Positions 16,401-22,652 of a stretch of DNA of 25,498 bases are shown in pieces. How positions within the stretch are numbered: the first letter of the stretch is position 1; each line of letters begins with the position of its first letter. A program made the translations under genes and the position numbers. Under the pieces are notes generated by a model. That model ran no database searches, was not told where the DNA came from, and worked only from the letters and a program-made list of their open reading frames with translations. The DNA is from Oscillospiraceae bacterium. Its GTDB lineage: Bacteria; Bacillota_A; Clostridia; Oscillospirales; Oscillospiraceae. The stretch spans positions 1 to 25,498 of the forward strand of contig JAFUPG010000015.1 of the NCBI GenBank assembly GCA_017481325.1. The letters run 5' to 3'.

Positions 16401-18664
16401 GGGGCAACTACGAAACCAGCATTTCCATCTACCAAAAGGGTCTGACCATCCGTCTTTCCGACCAGCAGGCAGGCTCTCTGGAGGCACTGGATCAGAACGG
16501 CTGGGAGATCGATGCGGATGAGGGTCTCGCGGAGGGACACAGCATCGCCTCCATCAAGCTCGTTGCCGAACTGAACGATGGCTCTACAAAATACGCCTCC
16601 ATCTCCGTGGAGGAGGGCTCTTTGAAGATCGTGGACGCAGAGGGTAACGATGTGACGGAGAACTACCATGTGTGGGCATATCCCGCAACCCTGACCATCA
16701 CCTGCCCTGACCACGATGAATTTGTCCAGGGCTTCTGCACCAACTGCGGCGGCTATGAAGAAGCCACCTTCAACGAAGAGAAATCCTATTACGAGATCGC
16801 CAATGCAGGCCAGCTGTACTGGTTCTCGGAATATGTGAACAATGTGGATGGCAGCGTGGCCGCTGTACTGGTCAATGACATTGCCGTTCCCGAAACCGCT
16901 CCCCAGTGGACGCCCATCGGCAGCCTCTCTCATATCTATTCCGGCAGCTTCGACGGTCGAGGTCACAGCATCTCCGGCCTGTATGTGAACCAGCCCGAAT
17001 GGGACTATGTGGGTCTGTTCGGCTATGTGGGCTATAATCCCGAGGTCAAGAACCTGACCATCACCGATTCCACCTTTATCGGCAATCATTACGTGGGCGC
17101 ATTGGCAGGCTACGGCGAGGTTACAGCCACCAATATCGCCGTCGTTGAGAACGTGACCGTCCGGGGCAACGCCTATGCAGGCACCATGGTCGGCTACAAC
17201 GCAGGCTACTTCAGCAATTGCTTTGCCTACAGTGATTCCTTTGTAGGCTATATGTACTCCGGCTACGGCAGCATTGAAAACTGCTACTTCCTCTCCGAGA
17301 CCGACGACGAATACGGCACCATCGGCAAGACCGCTGCCCAGTTCGCCAGCGGCGAGGTGGCATATCTGCTCCAGGCAGGTGTGCCCGAGGAAAATGTTTA
17401 CGATGAGGAGTGGAACTGGATCGAATCCTACACCCCCGAGGTCTGGGGTCAGACCATCGGCATGGAGCAGTATCCCGTCCTGGGCGGTCAGAAGGTCTAC
17501 CAGGTGCTGGATTGCGCCGGAAACACCGCCTACAACAATGCGGATACCACGGCCCATGCCAAGAACTATGCGGATAACGGCGACGGCACCCATACCGTCA
17601 CCTGTGACAAGGGCTGCGGCTGGACGACCACCGAGAGCCATACCTTCGTAGGCGGCAGCTGCTTCTGTGGCGCCAAGGAAGTCACCGAACCCACGGAGGT
17701 CACGGTCAAGATCAGCCATACTGTCAGCTTTGACTCCGACCTGCAGATGAACTACCGCATCAAGCTGGCCGATATTCTGGCAGCCGTTCCCAACTACGTC
17801 ACCGAGGGCGCTTATCTGACCGTTGAAAAGGATCGCTACCCCATGGGTGGCGGCGCTATGACCGTAGAAACCGTTACCCTCTATCCCGATCTCACCACCG
17901 ACGCAGAGCGTATGCTCTTCAATCTGGCAGGCATCCAGTCTGTAGAAATGGGCAGTGAGCTGAGAGCGGTGCTCCATTTCTTCGATGCCGAAGGCAACGA
18001 GTACTGCACCACCGTAGATACCTACTCCGTCTTGGCCTACGCTGAACTGTGCTTCGACTACTACGATCCTGCAACTGACGGTTATCTCTTCACCATGCTC
18101 ATCGACTGCCTGAACTACGGTTCCGCCGCCCAGGTGGCCTTCGACCGCCGAGCAGACGAGCCGGTCAATGCCGGTCTGGATGCTTACCAGCAGTATGCAA
18201 CCACCGAGCTGTCCGCAGAGCTGACCGACGTGAGAACCTACGTGGATAATGACCGCACTATCACCGCCGTTACCGCCATGGGCTTCTCCGTCACCTTCGC
18301 AGACAAGACCGAGATCAACGCCAAGCTGACCATCGCTGAAGGCTACACCAAGGCAGACATCACCTCCGTCAAGGTTCTGAACGAAACCGGCGAGGAAGTC
18401 GCAGTTCTCACCGAGTTCACCGAGCTGGACGATGGCAGACTCCAGGTCACCTTCACGGGTGTTAAGTCTGTAAACATGCGTGACATGTACTACTTCGTCG
18501 CCTATGTAGGCGACCAGGTAGCCTCCCAGAACGTCGGCTACAGCATCGAAGCCTACGCCAAGAGCAACATCTCCTCCGGCGATACCGGCGCTGCCAACCT
18601 GGCCAAAGCCTGCATTTACTACGGCGACTCTGCCAAGATCTACGTCGATAGCCTGACCAAGTAA
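13463..18664 (+). CDS. Large secreted modular protein with GLUG repeats (1733 aa)
   Basis: AGGAGG lies 8 bases before the ATG. A signal peptide (about residues 1-25, ending near VSATA) predicts export. Segments in order: about 30-290, Gly/Asn/Thr-rich repeats such as GGTLNIHASGTVNITGYG, resembling beta-helix carbohydrate-binding domains (Cthe_2159-like); about 360-425, Cys-containing linker; about 429-690, a YYEIGNAGNLYWF module, WTPIG and FDGGNHTVSGLYF, then GLUG-type repeats (GGIVGE, NCYNTGTV, GGIAGR); about 760-830, CxxC pairs; about 887-980, a YDG/MBG-like segment (RDYNGTPYVTL); about 1081-1300, a second CxxC plus YYEIANAGQLYWF plus GLUG module; about 1411-1733, a duplicated C-terminal domain. 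No LPxTG, SLH or transmembrane anchor is seen, so attachment is unclear. It could be an adhesin or glycan-binding surface protein. Apparently monocistronic, followed by a hairpin terminator. Confidence 0.88.
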   Translation: MKRFIGILLALCLLLSAVPVSATAAEAAQPRYLYVGGVEVVREYTVGAVTSGQGWRYDVDTATLYLTDGADIRYSSTTEDSLENGLYCNGGTLNIHASGTVNITGYGNGIDLPDGSLSLYAAEGANVTITGTGAGSEGISSTVNTNYIRFSGKGTVNVNASDSASYGMTAAGSIYIDGVTLNVRGTSNYDDISGANVLIGQTEGAVVNCLGTTCSGIGGSLTQKVGIYNGSIVHLAEKSTEKSWLLGFHAKTIEIADSTVVMDGLTGAYSIYAMHGASTVRGNSHILIRKMVSTEDGAYGLTVDHDSYQLTGESGYYTRSDAAAEFTADGDITEIYIGYFELYYPGHLSYHSNGDGTHYYGCPSVCTSDLNGEVGVCNGTATCAAPAFCETCQSSHGATDPQNHDSSVTLVNGFCPYCDVVEAAVDSDGDGYYEIGNAGNLYWFAQQVNSGNTAINGELTADIVVNENVLDENGDLNGDGSNFRVWTPIGHRSGGEYIGNFDGGNHTVSGLYFNDSSAKNIGLFGSVGVFDTSIVSTIENIGVVDSWISAMYSVGGIVGEAVYTTIQNCYNTGTVIASGYVSSGESDAGGIIGNLSNGGVMINCYNAGKVSGNRWVGGIAGRLFHMNAVINNCYNIGTVSGTESVGGVIGINYGIATNCYSIGAVSGESYVGELIGQNVYQGNATNCYYLAGSANAGIGSDTAETAALVSTVTEEQVSAASGEDGALIDVLKAWVAEQNDEKYKGWHFCTKVSSAYPTLNYNCSYSDNGETHIANCTSCGSESAEAHTYFYTAEGSSITESCKLCSHSASVYPKLPEAPVYNKNGHEAHCDGDYTNPNLSVLIQYFRCSDDPETEPELLDSAPVDAGTYIVRLSVGEASVESTMTISPAPITLLGAEAETRDYNGTPYVTLDTSCGTSGFKVEGILDGDSIEILCDSVEVASANAGNYDQVTVKGLTTGGEDGHNYTVVSEATLPIYNIWGNYETSISIYQKGLTIRLSDQQAGSLEALDQNGWEIDADEGLAEGHSIASIKLVAELNDGSTKYASISVEEGSLKIVDAEGNDVTENYHVWAYPATLTITCPDHDEFVQGFCTNCGGYEEATFNEEKSYYEIANAGQLYWFSEYVNNVDGSVAAVLVNDIAVPETAPQWTPIGSLSHIYSGSFDGRGHSISGLYVNQPEWDYVGLFGYVGYNPEVKNLTITDSTFIGNHYVGALAGYGEVTATNIAVVENVTVRGNAYAGTMVGYNAGYFSNCFAYSDSFVGYMYSGYGSIENCYFLSETDDEYGTIGKTAAQFASGEVAYLLQAGVPEENVYDEEWNWIESYTPEVWGQTIGMEQYPVLGGQKVYQVLDCAGNTAYNNADTTAHAKNYADNGDGTHTVTCDKGCGWTTTESHTFVGGSCFCGAKEVTEPTEVTVKISHTVSFDSDLQMNYRIKLADILAAVPNYVTEGAYLTVEKDRYPMGGGAMTVETVTLYPDLTTDAERMLFNLAGIQSVEMGSELRAVLHFFDAEGNEYCTTVDTYSVLAYAELCFDYYDPATDGYLFTMLIDCLNYGSAAQVAFDRRADEPVNAGLDAYQQYATTELSAELTDVRTYVDNDRTITAVTAMGFSVTFADKTEINAKLTIAEGYTKADITSVKVLNETGEEVAVLTEFTELDDGRLQVTFTGVKSVNMRDMYYFVAYVGDQVASQNVGYSIEAYAKSNISSGDTGAANLAKACIYYGDSAKIYVDSLTK

Positions 18665-18682
18665 TTCCAAAATAACGCAACA

Positions 18683-18711
18683 AGCGCCGTGGGAAAAACT
18701 CCCACGGCGCT
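18683..18711 (+). terminator. Terminator hairpin after the 1733-residue gene
   Basis: A perfect 12-bp stem (AGCGCCGTGGGA with TCCCACGGCGCT, loop AAAAC) begins 18 bases after the stop codon. The following TATCTCTATATG is only moderately T-rich, so termination efficiency is uncertain. Confidence 0.75.
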
Positions 18712-18734
18712 ATCTCTATATGTAATTCTCCCGG

Positions 18735-18918
18735 TCAAATAGATGTATATCGGTGAGGCTAAGGGCTAATAACTAAGAACGAATAACTGAGGTATCGGCA
18801 GCGCAGCTGTCAGCGACGAAGGAGCGCTACAGATGCGGCGTACCCCTTGCGGGTGCTCCGCCGATGAATTAAAATCCGTGCCGCAGGCACACCTTAGTCA
18901 TTCGTTATTAGTTATTAC
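18735..18918. repeat. Palindromic, MITE-like intergenic repeat (copy A)
   Basis: Non-coding. A left arm at 18766-18793 and a right arm at 18891-18918 form an imperfect inverted repeat, 24 of 28 positions matching by my count. Inside are smaller dyads (ATCGGC with GCCGAT; GTGCC-GCA-GGCAC) and a 56-base module at 18801-18856. An outlying block at 18735-18752 (TCAAATAGATG...) recurs at 25119-25136 with 17 of 18 matches. Shared modules with the right-hand end of the window show it belongs to a dispersed family. No transposase frame is present. Confidence 0.75.
18801..18856 (+). repeat. 56-bp repeat module, forward copy
   Basis: Begins GCGCAGCTGTCAGCGACGAA and ends CCCCTTGCGGGTGC. The reverse-complement copy at 25302-25357 matches at 52 of 56 positions by hand count. 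In this copy the module lies between ATCGGC and TCCGCCGAT, which are directly joined in the related repeat at 25088-25103. Confidence 0.85.
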
Positions 18919-18937
18919 TCATTAGTCTCTAAACAGA

Positions 18938-18963
18938 GCGCTCCGAGGTTTCCCTCGGAGCGC
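18938..18963 (-). terminator. Hairpin terminator of the LuxR-type regulator gene
   Basis: A perfect 11-bp stem (GCGCTCCGAGG with CCTCGGAGCGC, 4-base loop) 11 bases beyond the end of the minus-strand gene. On the minus strand it is followed by TCTGTTTAG and on the plus strand by ATTTTG, so it may work in both directions. Confidence 0.7.
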
Positions 18964-18974
18964 ATTTTGTCCGG

Positions 18975-20057
18975 TTATTCATTTTCCTCCAGCGTACGAG
19001 CGATCTCACACAGCTGTTTTCTGGAGCGGACACCTAATTTGCCATAGATATTTTTATTATGGTATTTCAGAGTGTTTTCCTTGATGTTCAGCTCCATCAT
19101 GATTTCCTTGGTGGACTTTTCCTGCAGGTACAGATCGTAGATCAGCCGTTCCGTCGGGGTCAGATGCTTGAGCTGGGAGGCAAAGTGCTTCCGCTGGGAC
19201 AGATCCTCCGCTGTGGGGGTGGGCTCGGGCGGTGCGGAGACTGCATTTTCGGCGGGCAGGGGCGGCTGAGCCGTCGCCTCACGGGGCTGCTCCGCAGAGG
19301 GGTGCAGCAGATCCAGCTCCTGCATCATCAGGCACAGCCCCAGGAGGAACAGCTCGCTGATAATATAGGACACCGAGAGGAACTCGAAATCCACCTTCAC
19401 CAGCTGCTCCAGGAGCCACACGCCGATATTCACCAGCACCGCTACCAGCAGCATAATGGCATGCTTGTTGGAGAGGATCCGCTTCTTGGTAGAGGCGTGG
19501 GTGATCACCGCAATCATGCAGATGAAGTAAGATAGAAGATAGAACAGGTACAGCTTATGCCAGGGGCCGTATTTCTTCACCAGCACCGTCATGCCGTCGA
19601 TGTCCTGCAGAGAGACTTCCTTGTAGTAGATGCTCAGCCAGCCGGGACTGGCGGCGATCAGGAAGACCACCAAGCCCACAGCGGACAACAGACAGGGCAG
19701 CCACTTGGGATAGCGGAGCCGGCAGGAGTCCAGAATGATCATCATCATGGAAAGGGGAAGAAACACGGAGCCAAGGTAGGAAATGCGGTTGGCCCACAGA
19801 GCGCCTTCCAGGGATGTGGAGAGGGAGAGTACCAGGTAGCCGCAATTGACAATGCTCACCGAAATAAAGAGCAGCAAAAACCAGGGGTTTTTCCTGTGTA
19901 TCATATAGCAATAGCCGATCAGCAAGAGCAGAGAGAGCGCCGTAGCGATGGCGTAGATGGCCGGAATACCGGCCAGGCGGTCATTCAGTGTCCCGCAGCC
20001 GGACAAACTCAGCAGCAGGCACGGCAACATTGCCGCCCCTGCGAGTAATTTTTTCAT
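18975..20057 (-). CDS. Membrane-embedded LuxR-family transcriptional regulator
   Basis: 360-residue protein. The start at MKKLLAG has AAGGAG 9 bases upstream; an in-frame extension to 20150 lacks such a site. The N-terminus resembles a lipoprotein signal (LSGC, Cys21). Seven or so hydrophobic segments follow (about residues 30-245), similar in layout to 7TM sensor domains found on histidine kinases. A Pro/Ala/Glu linker (about 250-290) leads to a C-terminal LuxR/GerE helix-turn-helix (LTPTERLIYDLYLQEKSTKE, then NTLKYHNKNIYGKLGVRSRK). The architecture suggests direct one-component signalling from membrane to DNA. It is divergent from the SLH operon and probably regulates it and/or itself through the shared upstream region; that is inference. 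The ligand is unknown. Confidence 0.88.
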   Translation of the reverse strand: MKKLLAGAAMLPCLLLSLSGCGTLNDRLAGIPAIYAIATALSLLLLIGYCYMIHRKNPWFLLLFISVSIVNCGYLVLSLSTSLEGALWANRISYLGSVFLPLSMMMIILDSCRLRYPKWLPCLLSAVGLVVFLIAASPGWLSIYYKEVSLQDIDGMTVLVKKYGPWHKLYLFYLLSYFICMIAVITHASTKKRILSNKHAIMLLVAVLVNIGVWLLEQLVKVDFEFLSVSYIISELFLLGLCLMMQELDLLHPSAEQPREATAQPPLPAENAVSAPPEPTPTAEDLSQRKHFASQLKHLTPTERLIYDLYLQEKSTKEIMMELNIKENTLKYHNKNIYGKLGVRSRKQLCEIARTLEENE

Positions 20058-20103
20058 ATGAAAGAACTCCTTCTCTATGGAATGGATACGATAGGATGGT
20101 GTA

Positions 20104-20152
20104 TCCCACACTTTTTCCCACACTATTTTTGCCCAAAAATGCTTTCCCACAC
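20104..20152. promoter_or_regulatory. Candidate operator: three TCCCACAC motifs and a dyad
   Basis: TCCCACAC occurs at 20104-20111, 20116-20123 and 20145-20152, all in one orientation. Between the second and third copies lies a perfect dyad ATTTTTG-CC-CAAAAAT (20125-20140). The block sits 5' of the LuxR-type gene and about 40-90 bases upstream of the -10 of the SLH operon, a usual place for activator binding. The link to that regulator is inferred. Confidence 0.5.
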
Positions 20153-20171
20153 CAATTTTAAGTGAAAGGGT

Positions 20172-20200
20172 GGGGACAACGGAGGAAAAATACGTATAAT
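20172..20200 (+). promoter_or_regulatory. Promoter of the SLH protein operon
   Basis: A perfect TATAAT lies at 20195-20200. At the -35 position only GGGGAC (17-base spacing) or GGGACA (16-base spacing) is found, a poor match that fits an activator-dependent promoter. Transcription would start near 20207, leaving a leader of about 200 bases. Confidence 0.55.
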
Positions 20201-20206
20201 GGTAAT

Positions 20207-20391
20207 TGTAGGAGTATCGAGGGAGGGTATAGCTCTACCGCTGAAGAATCAGGGTACCCCTTTATGCCAACAGCATAAAGTGCTCTGTGGGTGCGCCAAC
20301 AGACACAGAGCCCGCCCTGTCCCCTAATTATACCACGTAACACAATGACAATCAAGAGTTGGAACAGGGTATCTTGGGGGCTAATTTTTTT
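20207..20391 (+). promoter_or_regulatory. Structured 5' leader, possible riboswitch-like element
   Basis: Two perfect 8-bp hairpins lie in tandem: CTTTATGC/GCATAAAG (20260-20280) and GCTCTGTG/CACAGAGC (20282-20311). Both loop regions contain GCCAACAG. They can be closed into a three-way junction by CAGGG (20250-20254) with CCCTG (20315-20319). The same 3' strand, CCCTGT, can instead pair with ACAGGG at 20364-20369. A terminator-like pairing is also possible: CCCC and ATACC (20321-20334) with GGTAT and GGGG (20368-20379), followed by seven Ts at 20385-20391, just before the AGGAGG. I could not match it to a known riboswitch consensus from memory. Confidence 0.5.
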
Positions 20392-20406
20392 ACAGGAGGA
20401 AATGAA

Positions 20407-22578
20407 ATGAAGAGAATTTGGAGTTTCGTCATTTGTCTGGCACTGGTTCTGAGCCTGCTGCCCGGAGCGGTTTTTGCAGCCGAAACGGACATCTACATGG
20501 CCTATGCGCAGATCGATGCTCCCGCTGTGGACGAGACAGTCCCCTATGACGCCTACTACGGCGCCGATAACAACGAGGGCTACGAGCTGGATGCCGGCAA
20601 CAACAACCCGAACTATTACAAGAACGGCATCGGCTGGTACGACATGACCGAGGGCAAGAATGTTTCTGTGGGCAGCCGCTTCCAGGCCGGCCACCAGTAC
20701 AAGGTCATGTTCTACTTCTCCGCCCTGGAGGGCTATCGCTTCCCCGAGGATCTGATGATCCGCATCAACAATGAGGATGCCCTGGTACACTACATCAGCG
20801 ACAGCCTCGTGGTCGGCGAGCAGGTCTTCCCCCGTCTGCCCATGAACAACCCCTTCACCGATGTGGCTGAAGCACACTACTTCTACGCTCCCGTCCTCTG
20901 GGCGGTCAGCGAGGGTGTCACCACCGGTACCACCGCCACCACCTTCAGCCCCCTGAACGTCTGCACCAGAGCTCAGGTGGTTACCTTCCTGTGGCGTGCC
21001 GCCGGCAGCCCCGAACCCATGAAGAGCAGCAACCCCTTCACCGATGTTCCCGAGAATATCTACTACTATAAGGCAGTGCTTTGGGCCGTGGAGAAGGGCA
21101 TCACCACCGGTACCTCCGCCACCACCTTCAGCCCCGAGAGCCCCTGCACCAGAGGCCAGGTCGTCACCTTCCTGCACCGTGCCGCCGGTTCTCCCGCTCC
21201 CACCAGCAGCGTCAACCCCTTCTCTGACGTGAAGGATTCCCTGTACTACTACAATCCCATCCTCTGGGCGGTGGAAATGGGCATCACCAATGGCACCTCC
21301 GCTACCACCTTCGGCCCCGAGGAGACCTGCATCCGTGCCCAGATCGTCACCTTCCTCTACCGCTTCTACTGCAGAGATCTGGAGATCGTCTCCCATCCCA
21401 AGAGCTATCGGATGACCTCCTCCCAGGAGATGGTCTACTTTGACCTTGAGATCAGCGGCGGCTCCGCTCCCTATACTTACCGCTGGTATGTCAGCTACGA
21501 CGAGACCGAAGTTCTGGGCGATATCAACACCACCGACGCTACGGATTACTCCTTCGGCTGGACCTTCTCCGACTACGACTTCGACGAGTGCGGCCAGATC
21601 CTGGTCTACTGCGAGGTCACCGACGCCAATGGCGATGTTGTCGTCTCCGATTACGCCGAGGTGCAGGAGAAGAGCGACTTCCGCCTGGTCTCCTCCCCCA
21701 GCAACTATCAGATGACCTCCTCCGACGAGCTGGCCACCTTCACTGTCAGCGTAGCCGGCGGCAAGGCTCCCTATTCCTACCACTGGTTCGTCTACTATGA
21801 CGAGGAAGAGGTAGATTGTGGAGCTGTGGTGGATAATTCCACCACCAACACCCTGTCCTGGCGCTTCACCGACTATGACTTCGACGATCACCGTGATATT
21901 TTCGTCCGCTGTGTAGTTACCGATTCCACCGGCGCTTATGTAGAGACCAGCCGTGCCTATGTGGTACCGAAGACCAATTTCGCCCTGGTCTCCTCTCCCT
22001 CTCACTACTACATGAGCTCCTCCGATGAGGTCGCTGAGTTCACCGTAAAGGTCACCGGCGGCTCTCCCGACTACAGCTACCACTGGTTTGTCTGCTATGA
22101 CCAGGAAGTGGTGGATTGCGGCTACGTGAAGGACGATGCCCCCACCAACACCCTGTCCTGGCGCTTCACCGACTACGATTTCGACGAGACCAGCAATATC
22201 TATGTCTATTGTGAGGTTTTCGACAGCACCGGCGCTAAGGTCACCAGTCAGCGTGCCTATGTCTACCAGTATGTGCCCCTGACCCTGATCGGCTCTCCCA
22301 TGGACTATCAGATGGAGTCCTCCTATGAGGAGATCGCCTTTGTGGTAGAGGTTTACGGCGGCGTTCCCGCCTACACCTACGAGTGGATCGTCGTCCGTGA
22401 CGGCGTTGAGGAGATCGTCCGCACCTATGTCACCGATGACACCGACGACTACCTGTTCTACACCTTCACCGACTACGACTTCGACTACTGCCGCACCATC
22501 GAGGTCTACTGCATCATCACCGACGAAAACGGTGACTATGTCGTTTCCGATGTTGCACAGGTCTTCCCCAAGGACTAA
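20407..22578 (+). CDS. S-layer homology (SLH) surface protein with four Ig/PKD-like repeats
   Basis: 723-residue exported protein. AGGAGG is 7 bases before the ATG encoding MKRIWSF. The signal peptide covers about residues 1-24 (cleavage near VFA-AE). Residues 25-147 form an Asn/Tyr-rich domain I cannot name. Three SLH units follow at about 148, 209 and 270, each starting NPF(T/S)DV and spaced exactly 61 residues; SLH domains bind pyruvylated secondary cell-wall polymers. Residues 325-723 are four tandem repeats of 100 codons with the core SSPSxYxMxSSxE, PYSYHWFV and FTDYDFD, resembling Ig/PKD-like beta-sandwich domains. The layout suggests wall anchoring with a displayed stalk. It leads an apparent operon with two downstream genes. 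Ligand or partner unknown. Confidence 0.92.
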   Translation: MKRIWSFVICLALVLSLLPGAVFAAETDIYMAYAQIDAPAVDETVPYDAYYGADNNEGYELDAGNNNPNYYKNGIGWYDMTEGKNVSVGSRFQAGHQYKVMFYFSALEGYRFPEDLMIRINNEDALVHYISDSLVVGEQVFPRLPMNNPFTDVAEAHYFYAPVLWAVSEGVTTGTTATTFSPLNVCTRAQVVTFLWRAAGSPEPMKSSNPFTDVPENIYYYKAVLWAVEKGITTGTSATTFSPESPCTRGQVVTFLHRAAGSPAPTSSVNPFSDVKDSLYYYNPILWAVEMGITNGTSATTFGPEETCIRAQIVTFLYRFYCRDLEIVSHPKSYRMTSSQEMVYFDLEISGGSAPYTYRWYVSYDETEVLGDINTTDATDYSFGWTFSDYDFDECGQILVYCEVTDANGDVVVSDYAEVQEKSDFRLVSSPSNYQMTSSDELATFTVSVAGGKAPYSYHWFVYYDEEEVDCGAVVDNSTTNTLSWRFTDYDFDDHRDIFVRCVVTDSTGAYVETSRAYVVPKTNFALVSSPSHYYMSSSDEVAEFTVKVTGGSPDYSYHWFVCYDQEVVDCGYVKDDAPTNTLSWRFTDYDFDETSNIYVYCEVFDSTGAKVTSQRAYVYQYVPLTLIGSPMDYQMESSYEEIAFVVEVYGGVPAYTYEWIVVRDGVEEIVRTYVTDDTDDYLFYTFTDYDFDYCRTIEVYCIITDENGDYVVSDVAQVFPKD
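21379..22578 (+). repeat. Four tandem 300-bp in-gene repeats
   Basis: Equivalent positions (LEIVS, FRLVS, FALVS, LTLIG) begin at 21379, 21679, 21979 and 22279, exactly 300 bases apart. The last unit ends with the stop codon. Units 2 and 3 are the most alike (both contain NTLSWRFTDYDFD); unit 4 is the most diverged. Confidence 0.9.
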
Positions 22579-22597
22579 ATAAACAATCCTGCTTTCC

Positions 22598-22627
22598 GGG
22601 CGGCGACGGTTGGGGCCGTCGTCGCCC
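22598..22627 (+). terminator. Intergenic GC-rich hairpin, likely mRNA-processing or weak terminator
   Basis: GGGCGGCGACGG and CCGTCGTCGCCC form a 12-bp stem with one G-T pair around a TTGGGG loop, 19 bases after the SLH gene. No T-run follows, so it may stabilise the upstream mRNA or partially attenuate rather than fully terminate. Confidence 0.55.
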
Positions 22628-22652
22628 CCTGCATATTTACAAGGAGGTAATT

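Noticed and set aside
16037..18670. An 877-codon minus-strand open frame
   Set aside because: Antisense shadow of the 1733-residue gene; Val/Gly/His-rich composition, no ribosome binding site and no signal peptide.
20055..20150. An earlier start for the LuxR-type regulator adding 31 residues
   Set aside because: The extension crosses the TCCCACAC motifs and has no ribosome binding site, while AAGGAG sits 9 bases before the internal ATG that begins a normal signal-like sequence.
20231..20252. A tRNA D-arm-like string on the minus strand (TTCAGCGGTAGAGC)
   Set aside because: No acceptor stem, anticodon arm or T-arm follows at the right spacing, so it is not a tRNA gene.
20158..22083. A 641-codon minus-strand open frame
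   Set aside because: Antisense to the SLH gene, which has a signal peptide, SLH domains and AGGAGG. Its repeated composition simply mirrors the SLH and Ig-like repeats.
21379..22578. Regular repeats as a possible CRISPR array
   Set aside because: The unit is 300 bp, protein-coding throughout and diverged between copies; there are no short identical repeats with unique spacers.
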